Below are positions 1 through 8,140 of a DNA stretch of 40,330 nucleotides, piece by piece. Below the pieces are notes generated by a model. That model was given only the letters and a program-made list of their open reading frames with translations. It was not told the origin of the DNA and did not search any database. The stretch covers positions 1 to 40,330 of the forward strand of contig JAITGU010000013.1 in NCBI GenBank assembly GCA_031280375.1. Direction: 5' to 3'. A program made the translations under genes and the position numbers. Position 1 is the stretch's first letter; each line of letters begins with the position of its first letter. This stretch comes from Candidatus Methanovirga procula. GTDB taxonomy: Archaea > Methanobacteriota > Methanobacteria > Methanobacteriales > Methanobacteriaceae.

Positions 1-321
1 CAATGAGAACAAATAGGACTTATCATACTCAAAATGCTTATCTTCCAACATTAGCATTATTATCAGGAATAATACCCTTTCTTCTACTGATTAAAGCATT
101 TTCCAACACTTCACCCAAATCAGGATGACCATCCGCTAAATCCGTTAATTTAGCTAAGACATGACACATTATTTTTTATTGTTTTTAAAGATATTAATGT
201 CATGATTAATGATATATAATTTCTAATATATAAATTTAACGGTTTTTAATTCGTGAATTATGGTAAATTACATTTCAAGCGTAAATTATCAGAATTATGA
301 AATTATGAAACCTTTATATTG

Positions 322-813
322 CTAAATATGTCTTCTCCCAGCGGATCGTGAAATTGGTGATAAAAATTGTGAAAACCTCCACAATTTTTGACAATCTCGA
401 TTTAACAATGAAATTGAGATTATTTTTTTAATGTCCTTGTAGTCTTCACCTTTTTTAAGAGTTATAACACTTAATCTATCTGTGTAAAACTTTATTCTCT
501 CTTCAATATCTTCTATCTCCTTGTTTTGCATTTCAAAAGTTATTACTTCATTATCTTTAGTTAAGAACACTATGTCTAATATTATGCTTTTACTGAATTC
601 GGTTTCTCTCACGATTTCACTATTTAGAATTTGTCCAACTTCAACTTTTAATGATAATAATCTTTTAACTAATCTTTCTAATAATTTTTTTGAGTTTTTT
701 TTCCTAAAAACAGATTTGAAAATCTCATCTCTTAGGATATTATTCGTAACATCCTTCAAATATTTATCATTATCTTTATTATTGCTGTCATTATTTTTTC
801 TATTTTTAGACAT
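322..813 (-). pseudogene. Rpn/PD-(D/E)XK nuclease-family transposase-like protein, C-terminus replaced by a mobile-element end
   Basis: N-terminal part resembles Rpn-family proteins (LRDEIFKSVFRKK, DIVFLTKDNEVITFEMQNKE). The 3' end of the ORF runs into an inverted-repeat element end at about 370-398 (family A). Confidence 0.55.
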
Positions 814-1358
814 TGACTACCTCTGGTCAATTATATATTTTTAATCAAATATTTTTAAAACTAACATATATAAATATTACTTTTAAGAAAATTAATATTA
901 AATCAGGTTTAAGTAAAATATAAATGTAAGATATAGTTCATTTAACAAAACATTAATCAAGCTTCAATACCAAACAAGTTTATAAATAGGTAGATTTATG
1001 GCATAATGGTTTATTAAAAATAGAAATCCAATATTAAAAAATTACAATATTATTAATGAATAGAGTATTAATTTAGTGTTTAATTCATTAGATTAGTAAA
1101 ATTTTACTTAGTTTTGCTAAAATGAATAACTAATAAGTGTTGTGATATTGTTTCAGGAAAAACTATTGTGTTTTTGGTTTAATTTGTCCGATATTCCATC
1201 TAAAAATTCTCCATAAGAACATTCATAAATATTAGTCAATTGAATAGTCTTTATTATATAAAATATCTATTTTTTAAAAAATTAATCTAATATTTATCTT
1301 ATAAAAGTTATATTTATTTTATAAATACAATTTATATATATTATACATTTTAAAAAAA

Positions 1359-1457
1359 GAGATTGTAAAATTTTGTGGAGTTTTTTCCAATTTTCCATGA
1401 TTTCGTTTATATAAAACATGAATTTTCACGAAAAACTTCACACTTTTTTGCAGTCTC
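1359..1457. mobile_element. Short inverted-repeat element (MITE-like), family A, GAGAYTGYAAAA termini
   Basis: Left end gagattgtaaaattttgtggag; right end cttcacacttttttgcagtctc is its imperfect reverse complement. Related copy at 31695-31879. Confidence 0.6.
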
Positions 1458-1967
1458 AATTTTTAATAAAATTTATAAATTATAGAGTTGATAAAATAAC
1501 ATAGTATTTAAATAAAATAATAAATGTAATACCAATACAATGAGTAGCAGTTGGCATCCATTATTGATAAAAGACTTTGAAAAGTTAAATAGTTAAAGAG
1601 TAAGATAACGAGTATGATTCATGAACCTGAGTTCATCTAATTTTTCATCCTTACAGTTTCACTTCTAATATCAGTTCCTGTGGAAGAAAATACATTGTAA
1701 ATGAAAAAAAACTTCAAATGTACACTAAATAAATATTAGGATTATCTGATAAGAAATTTAAACAAAAATAGAAAAATATTGAAATTCCAGATACTTTAGT
1801 AAGTTTAAAAAAATAAAAAAAATTAAATCAAATAAATGAGTTTTATGATTTTATGGAAAGAATAAAAATATGATCATATATGGATATATATTATTCGAAG
1901 ATTAGTTTCAAGAGTATTACTTGTAATTAAACATGATGAAAGCTTTTTAAATTGGGAGATTAATATT

Positions 1968-2276
1968 ATGGATAGGAAACAAATAGCTATTGACTTTGCA
2001 GAGCCTTTAAATCATCCCGAAATAGTAAAAATTATATTATTCGGTTCTGTGGCTCGTGGTGATGACAACGAAGAATCTGATATTGATATATTAATAATAA
2101 TTTCTGAAAAGTCAGATGAAGCTAAAATTGAGGAGGATATATATTCAAAAACTTTTGATATTCTTATGAAAACAGGAGAATATGTTTCTGCAAAAATAAA
2201 ACCCTTAAATCATTATAACAAATATAAAAGTTCTTTTTTCTTTTCAAATATTGATAAAGAGGGCATTATTTTATAG
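1968..2276 (+). CDS. MNT-type nucleotidyltransferase domain protein (HEPN/MNT antitoxin), copy 1
   Basis: GSVARGDDNEESDIDILI = GSX10DXD minimal nucleotidyltransferase signature; no HEPN ORF follows. Confidence 0.85.
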   Translation: MDRKQIAIDFAEPLNHPEIVKIILFGSVARGDDNEESDIDILIIISEKSDEAKIEEDIYSKTFDILMKTGEYVSAKIKPLNHYNKYKSSFFFSNIDKEGIIL

Positions 2277-2512
2277 AATATGATAATTTTTATTTATATT
2301 CTAAAAATAACCATAATCATTTGGATAATGATTAAAATAGACAATATGGATAAAAATATCTTTTTTAGTTTTTTATTTTCTTACTTTTTTTTATTTTTAA
2401 TTTTATTTTGTATAATTTTGAACTAAACTGTTAAATATATGATTTTACACTATTATATTTTGTAATAAAATCGTAAAAGTTATATAATACATTTACAAAT
2501 ATAAAATCTTAT

Positions 2513-5236
2513 ATGGAAAGTTTAAACAATAATTTTTATATTCCTGAGGATAAAACAAGGAAAAAACATATAGATCCATTACTGAAAAAATTAGGCTGGA
2601 AAAACAAATATATCAAGGAAGAAATTAACCCTATAAAATCTGATTTTAAAAATAAGGATTATGTGCATTATAATGGAAAAATTGAGAAAGGTATTGATTT
2701 ATTTATAGATTATCTTTTATTAGATAATAATGGAACTCCATTAGCTATTATAGAAGCAAAAAGATACTCAAAAAATCCTGCCATTGGAAGAAATCAAGCA
2801 ATAACTTATGCTAAAGAGATTGAAAAGAAAATAGGTGAAGCAAACTTTAAAATCCCTATTTTCCTAACAAATGGTTATAAATGGATATTTATCGATGAAT
2901 ACGGAAATGAAAGAAGAATTAGTGGTCCGTTTTCTCAAAGAGATTTAGAAAGGAGAAGAAGTCTTTATAAATCTCGAAAAAATCCTGCTACAATGAAAAT
3001 CAACTCAAATATTGTAGATAGACCCCGTAGTATTCAAATAGTTAGAAAATTAAGTGAACACTTTGCTGAATGCCATAGAAAAGCTTTAGTTGAAATGGCA
3101 ACTGGTACTGGTAAAACCAGAGTTGCTATGGCAATAATAGACATTTTAAATAGAGCAGATTTAGTTAGAAATGTTCTTTTTATAGCTGATAGAATTACTT
3201 TAGTTACTCAAGCTAAAAATACTTTTAAAAACTTTTTAAATGAGCCAGTAGCTGATTTAAGAGATGATTTTGATGTTAATAGTCGGTTATATGTTTCAAC
3301 TGTTCAAACATTAATGGGTAAAGAAAATAATCGATTATTTGATAAATTTTCTCCAGGATTCTTTGATTTAATTGTTTTTGATGAAGCACATCGTTCTTAT
3401 TATGATAAAAACAATTTAATTTTTAGATATTTTGATGCAATTAAGATTGGTTTAACAGCTACTCCAAGAATTAGAGAAAGCAATAGTACTGTAGACTTAT
3501 TTGGTGAATCAACAGCAGAATATTCTTATGATCAAGCATTATCTGATGGTATTTTAGCACCATACAAAGGAATACCGATCTATCTTAAAGTTTTAAATGA
3601 AGGAATTAAACCAAGTGATTTAGATAAATATAATCGAGATAATTTAAGAAGACAAGGTAAAGATCCAAATGAGTTTGAAGTAACTGGTTCACAATTTGAT
3701 AAAGTATTTCTAAATAAAGAGACTAATGAAATCATTTTAAAAGAATTCATGGATAAATGTTGTATATCAGACGATAATAAACCAGCAAAAACAATATTTT
3801 TCCTATCAAGCAAAAGGCATGCAAATAAATTAAAGGAAATATGGAATAAGCTATTTCCTAACTTAAATGAACAGGCACAAGTTATAGTCTCAGATATGCC
3901 ACATAGTAATCAGGCAATTGAGAGATTTAAGAAGCAAACAAACCCAAGAATAGTGTTTTCAGTTTCAATGTTAGATACTGGTGTAGATATTCCTGAAATC
4001 TGCAATTTAGTAATAATTAAACCTATTTTTTCACATATACAATTTTGGCAGATTTTAGGAAGAGGAACAAGGAACTTAGACTCTTGTAAACACACCGAAT
4101 GGTTACCTAACCGAAAAAAGAATGATTTTTTAATTTTAGATTTTGTAATCGGCGGACATTCTAATATAGAGTTCCATAATCTTAAAAGAGGAGGAGAAGG
4201 AAAAATACAGTTAAGTACTATAACAAAAACATTTAACAATAGAGTCTCATTACTTGAAAGAGATTTAAACCAAAAGCAGAAAGACATGATAAATAATAAG
4301 ATTTTAGAAGATATTGATAAGTTAGATGAAGATTTATTCACAGTAAAAGAAAAAATACCCACAATTAAGAAGTTAAAACGAGTTAATGATTTAAAAGGAT
4401 ATACAGATGAATTAATAGAAGAAATTTCACCATTGACAATAAATATAGAAAGTGATAATGCAAATATATCATCTTTTATTTTAAAATCAGAAAAGCTATT
4501 TCAATTAGTATTAGATATAGATCGAGATAAGATTCAAAAAGCAAAAAAAGAAATAACTTACATGATTAGAAATGTATTAGACAAAAATAACCTTGATGAA
4601 ATAATTAAAAACAAATCAAACCTTATTAAAGTATTACAACTAAAATTTTGGGATGATTTAACATTTGATGATGTAGAATTCTTAGTTCGTGAAATAGCTC
4701 CATCAATGAAATATTTCACCTCCACCCCTAAAGAAATAGTCTATACTAATGTAAATGATTATATAATTAATACAAAAGAAATAATCAAATCAATCCCAGA
4801 AGATGAAGACTTAAAATTACTTTTAAGAACAAACGAAATAGCTAAAAAACTAAAAGAAGGAAAATGTATAAGTTCAAATGAATTACTACAATTAGAAAAA
4901 GAACTATCAGCACTAAAACCAGAAATAACAATCAACAATATTCAAAAAGAAACAGACTTTTTACAATTCCTAAGAGAGATTATTGGTATAACCAGAGAAA
5001 AAGACCCCAAACAACTAATAGAAGAAAGATTTTCAAAGTATATAATAGAAAATCATGATTACAATGAAAAACAACTGAATTTTCTCAACACATTAAAAAA
5101 AGTATTTGCAAAAAGAAAGTCCATTGATATAAAAGACATATTTGAAGACCCTTTTGATGAAAGTAATGTTTCTCAATTTAATCATGATGAATTGAGGGAT
5201 GTAATTGATAAATGTAATGATATAAAGATGTGTTGA
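2513..5236 (+). CDS. hsdR: Type I restriction endonuclease subunit R, EcoEI-like helicase/nuclease
   Basis: N-terminal PD-(D/E)XK-like AIIEAKRYSKNP; Walker A MATGTGKTRVAMAI; DEAH box FDEAHRS; GLTATPR motif; long C-terminal domain. Confidence 0.92.
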   Translation: MESLNNNFYIPEDKTRKKHIDPLLKKLGWKNKYIKEEINPIKSDFKNKDYVHYNGKIEKGIDLFIDYLLLDNNGTPLAIIEAKRYSKNPAIGRNQAITYAKEIEKKIGEANFKIPIFLTNGYKWIFIDEYGNERRISGPFSQRDLERRRSLYKSRKNPATMKINSNIVDRPRSIQIVRKLSEHFAECHRKALVEMATGTGKTRVAMAIIDILNRADLVRNVLFIADRITLVTQAKNTFKNFLNEPVADLRDDFDVNSRLYVSTVQTLMGKENNRLFDKFSPGFFDLIVFDEAHRSYYDKNNLIFRYFDAIKIGLTATPRIRESNSTVDLFGESTAEYSYDQALSDGILAPYKGIPIYLKVLNEGIKPSDLDKYNRDNLRRQGKDPNEFEVTGSQFDKVFLNKETNEIILKEFMDKCCISDDNKPAKTIFFLSSKRHANKLKEIWNKLFPNLNEQAQVIVSDMPHSNQAIERFKKQTNPRIVFSVSMLDTGVDIPEICNLVIIKPIFSHIQFWQILGRGTRNLDSCKHTEWLPNRKKNDFLILDFVIGGHSNIEFHNLKRGGEGKIQLSTITKTFNNRVSLLERDLNQKQKDMINNKILEDIDKLDEDLFTVKEKIPTIKKLKRVNDLKGYTDELIEEISPLTINIESDNANISSFILKSEKLFQLVLDIDRDKIQKAKKEITYMIRNVLDKNNLDEIIKNKSNLIKVLQLKFWDDLTFDDVEFLVREIAPSMKYFTSTPKEIVYTNVNDYIINTKEIIKSIPEDEDLKLLLRTNEIAKKLKEGKCISSNELLQLEKELSALKPEITINNIQKETDFLQFLREIIGITREKDPKQLIEERFSKYIIENHDYNEKQLNFLNTLKKVFAKRKSIDIKDIFEDPFDESNVSQFNHDELRDVIDKCNDIKMC

Positions 5237-5277
5237 ATTTATATTGAAGTTTTTTTGTAATAATTATAAAAATATAA

Positions 5278-5478
5278 TTATAAAAATTTTTCACATTCAC
5301 TAACAAAAATTTCTGCTTTTTTTAAATCTTTCAATGCTTTTGATTTAGTGACTTTTGGAATATACCCATAATCAACTTTTGATCGTTCTGATTCTATATT
5401 TGAAAGAAATTTAGCTATTTCACTATTAAAATTTTCATTCACTACAAATTCAAAAAAAAGCTCTGGATTCTTATTCAA
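5278..5478 (-). pseudogene. HEPN (UPF0332-like) toxin remnant, N-terminal part deleted
   Basis: The frame overlapping the MNT2 stop starts LNK and passes directly into a HEPN C-terminal-like sequence (NPELFFEF...IESERSKVDYG...ALKDLKKAEIFVSECEKFL). The N-terminal helix seen in the 19990 copy is absent. Confidence 0.6.
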
Positions 5479-5782
5479 TGATGACACCTTCTTTTTTAAC
5501 ATTAACAAAGAAAGGGAAATCTTTAAATTTATTGAAATCATCAAGTGAGATAATCTTTGCAGAAATATATTCTTTAGTACTTATGAGAAAATCCATTACT
5601 TTTGTATAAACTTCATCTTCGATTTTATCTTCATCAGTAGTTAAAATAATTATATCAATATCTGAATCCTCTGTATCTTCGCCACGAGCAACAGATCCAA
5701 ATAATATAATCTTATCAATGTCTTCTGATTTTAAAGATTTAGCAAAATCTATAGCTATTTGTTTTTTATTCATTTTAATCAC
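5471..5782 (-). CDS. MNT-type nucleotidyltransferase domain protein (HEPN/MNT antitoxin), copy 2
   Basis: GSVARGEDTEDSDIDIII signature; strongly similar to copies 1 and 3. Confidence 0.85.
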   Translation of the reverse strand: MIKMNKKQIAIDFAKSLKSEDIDKIILFGSVARGEDTEDSDIDIIILTTDEDKIEDEVYTKVMDFLISTKEYISAKIISLDDFNKFKDFPFFVNVKKEGVIIE

Positions 5783-6006
5783 ATTAATTTATTAATAATT
5801 ATTTTGTTATTAAAAATATTTATACTCTTTTTGTGTATTATTTTTTATAAAATATTTGTAAATATTATTTGTTGTCTATATTACTTGTCATCCACTCTTA
5901 GAAATTCTTTAAATAGTAATAATATAATAATAATAAACAGTATTATAATAATATTAATTATTAATAATGAAATAACTTATTACTTGTTTCAATATTGAGG
6001 AATTCT

Positions 6007-6213
6007 ATGACTAAAAGGTTTGATGGAAATAACATTGTTGATTACTTACATAATTTTGATAAAAATCATATAAGGCATGAAAAACATTCCAATTCAAGAC
6101 GAAAAGCTTGAAAATTTTCTTTTGAAGAAATTAATCATTTTTTAAAAGAAGAATATCCATTTTACATTGAAAAACAGGAATCAAAGAAATTTGTTTTAGT
6201 ATATGATTATAGA
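6007..6213 (+). pseudogene. Hypothetical protein remnant with in-frame TGA, truncated by an inverted-repeat element
   Basis: Open frame MTKRFDGNNIVDYLHNFDKNHIRHEKHSNSRRKA*KFSFEEINHFLKEEYPFYIEKQESKKFVLVYDY, then family B element starting at 6214. Confidence 0.4.
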
Positions 6214-6314
6214 GGCTGTCCAACAATACAGATTTATGAAAAATGAGTTGCTCCATTTTCAATTTAAACACATGTACAACCTTATTTTTCGATGAAAATA
6301 ATTGTTAGACAGCC
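6214..6314. mobile_element. Short inverted-repeat element (MITE-like), family B, GGCTGTCYAACAAT termini
   Basis: Left ggctgtccaacaat; right attgttagacagcc (reverse complement ggctgtctaacaat), one mismatch. Related copy at about 33455-33556. Confidence 0.7.
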
Positions 6315-6431
6315 CATATAATGAAAAATACATTTTTTATATAGTAATTTCAATTAAGGATAGATTTATTAATATTGTCACACAATATAAAATTAATAAG
6401 ATTAAATTCAATCAAAAAATAAGGGATAAAA

Positions 6432-6801
6432 ATGAAAATTAAAAATGTAATTTTAGATTATGATTTGGAAAATGATATTCTATTTTTTTATATGGATAAT
6501 GAAGAGTATGAGTTTTCTGAAATTTTAAATAAATCTATAGCTATGGATTTTAATAAAAATAAAAAGCCTATTGGTCTTGAAATTTCAAATGCTTCTAAAC
6601 AGTTTTAAAACTAAGAAAATATATCTTCAATCTGTTAGAAAAGCTAATGTTAAAATATTTGTCGATGAAAAAGATATTAAATTGAATATTAAACTTCTTG
6701 TTGAAATCCACAATAAACAAACTCCTTTAGAAAATGTTAATATCATTGAAACTAATGACTTAAACATTCCAAATATTGAAACTAATATGGCAATTGCTTG
6801 A
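6432..6801 (+). pseudogene. DUF2283-like protein, frame-shifted into two ORFs
   Basis: Frame from 6432 reads MKIKNVILDYDLENDILFFYMDNEEYEFSEILNKSIAMDFNKNKKPIGLEISNASKQF*; the next frame continues KTKKIYLQSVRKANVKIFVDEKDIKLNIK... after TTTTAAAA at about 6602-6610. Confidence 0.6.
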
Positions 6802-6831
6802 TTTAGTGAAATATATTAGAATATTAATTTA

Positions 6832-7272
6832 TTATATATTTGTTGTAGGTCTTAGACCTATTTCTATTTTATCAAAATTTAAATAGGGGATTTCACTGTT
6901 TTTATTACCCTCTTTAAACCCTATAAATCCTTTTTCATTCAAAGTTTTTACTTTAGGTTGTACCGTTGCAACATCCTTGTTTATTAACCTAGCTAATTCT
7001 CTAATGCTTTGAGGCTTTTTTTCATTTATTGTTTCTAATAAATTCATATCTAAGTCATTTAAACTTAATCTATTTGTTACTATGCTATGTGTTTGTTTAT
7101 ATGGTCTTTCTGGATGTTTAAGATAATATTTCCATGTTTCTATATCATTATAATATAATACATTTTTTGATCTTTTCCATTTGTCTTCTAAGTTTTCTAA
7201 ACTTCCATATTTTTCTTCAAATTCTTTTATTACATCTATTCCTTTTTGTTCTTTTATTAAACTTATTATCAT
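6832..7272 (-). CDS. Winged-helix (MarR/HVO_A0114-type) DNA-binding protein, putative TumA-like antitoxin
   Basis: Predicted wHTH segment KKPQSIRELARLINKDVATVQPKVKTLNEKGFIGF; lies directly downstream (minus strand) of a TumE/DUF6516-like fragment. Confidence 0.6.
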   Translation of the reverse strand: MIISLIKEQKGIDVIKEFEEKYGSLENLEDKWKRSKNVLYYNDIETWKYYLKHPERPYKQTHSIVTNRLSLNDLDMNLLETINEKKPQSIRELARLINKDVATVQPKVKTLNEKGFIGFKEGNKNSEIPYLNFDKIEIGLRPTTNI

Positions 7273-7337
7273 AAATTGTAACTCCTTATTTTATTATAAT
7301 TCCTTATTTTATTATAAATCATTAATTAGTTCTTTTT

Positions 7338-7608
7338 TTATTCAATCTTTCGTATTTGTGTAAAATGTTCGATAACTCTATAATAACATTCTTCTAATGT
7401 TTTTGATTTTGTTGGACACTGTTCTCTGTGATTCTCAAGGTTTGGATGTATATGTGGTTCTTTATTATGGTAATTGTCTATTACTATGTTATCTGGCATT
7501 ATAATTATACTCCATTTGTCAGGTAATAATTCTGTCTTATAAACTTCTTTTTCATAAAGAACAGTTTTCTCTTGCCTATTCTTTCCATCTGTTAATATGT
7601 ATTTTATT
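7338..7608 (-). pseudogene. TumE (DUF6516)-like toxin fragment lacking a start
   Basis: Reverse frame: IKYILTDGKNRQEKTVLYEKEVYKTELLPDKWSIIIMPDNIVIDNYHNKEPHIHPNLENHREQCPTKSKTLEECYYRVIEHFTQIRKIE*; in-frame TAA just upstream of QIKYIL and no 5' start codon. Confidence 0.45.
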
Positions 7609-7811
7609 TGTTATATACTGTTGTTTTTAACCAGCACAGAATGTATTTTAATAATTTCTAATTTCCTACATTTTTATAAATTAAAAAAAGTATTACTTTT
7701 TCATGTAATTATTTTATAATGAATTTTATGATACTTGTATCTTTTTTAAAGATTTTTTAAAATTATGAATAGATATTTAAACATTATAATAATTAATTAT
7801 TTAAGAGGATG

Positions 7812-8035
7812 TTGCATAATTATTTTTGTTTAATTACTATTTATATTAAATTAAACAATTTATAATATATAAATTATTAGTTACTGAAAATCCTTTGGAT
7901 TTTCATAATTACAAAAATTGCAAAGCAATTTTTGGTAATTTTCATATTTATAAAATTTTTTATTTTATAAGTCTAAAAATCTCTGATTTTTAATAATTAC
8001 AAAAATCTTGATTTTTGGTAATTGTGCAACAAGTT
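7812..8035. mobile_element. Inverted-repeat element, family C (GTTGCAYAATT termini), carrying hairpin repeats
   Basis: Left gatgttgcataatt, right aattgtgcaacaagtt; no ORF inside, several palindromes between. Confidence 0.5.
7881..8020. repeat. Modular hairpin repeat cluster R1
   Basis: gaaaatcctttggattttc, aaaaattgcaaagcaattttt and aaaaatcttgattttt, linked by taattac/ggtaatt spacers. Confidence 0.7.
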
Positions 8036-8140
8036 CTTACAATAAGTGAAATTTTATATATAAAAAATTTTAAATAAACTATTGAACTAATATTCAAATA
8101 TTAAATACTGTAGCATTACATTAATTAATTTAGGGATTTT

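Noticed and set aside
38-169. Short minus-strand ORF (MCHVLAKLTDLADGHPDLGEVLENALISRRKGIIPDNNANVGR)
   Set aside because: Coding-like composition, but it is only 43 aa with no recognised family; could be a gene remnant, not enough to annotate.
521-844. ORF on the + strand (107 aa)
   Set aside because: Antisense to the Rpn-like ORF; low-complexity Leu/Ser translation typical of a shadow ORF.
3580-4362. Minus-strand ORFs 3580-3813 and 3910-4362
   Set aside because: Entirely antisense to hsdR, no recognisable domain.
5759-5998. 79-aa + ORF
   Set aside because: Almost only Ile/Leu/Asn from AT-rich intergenic DNA.
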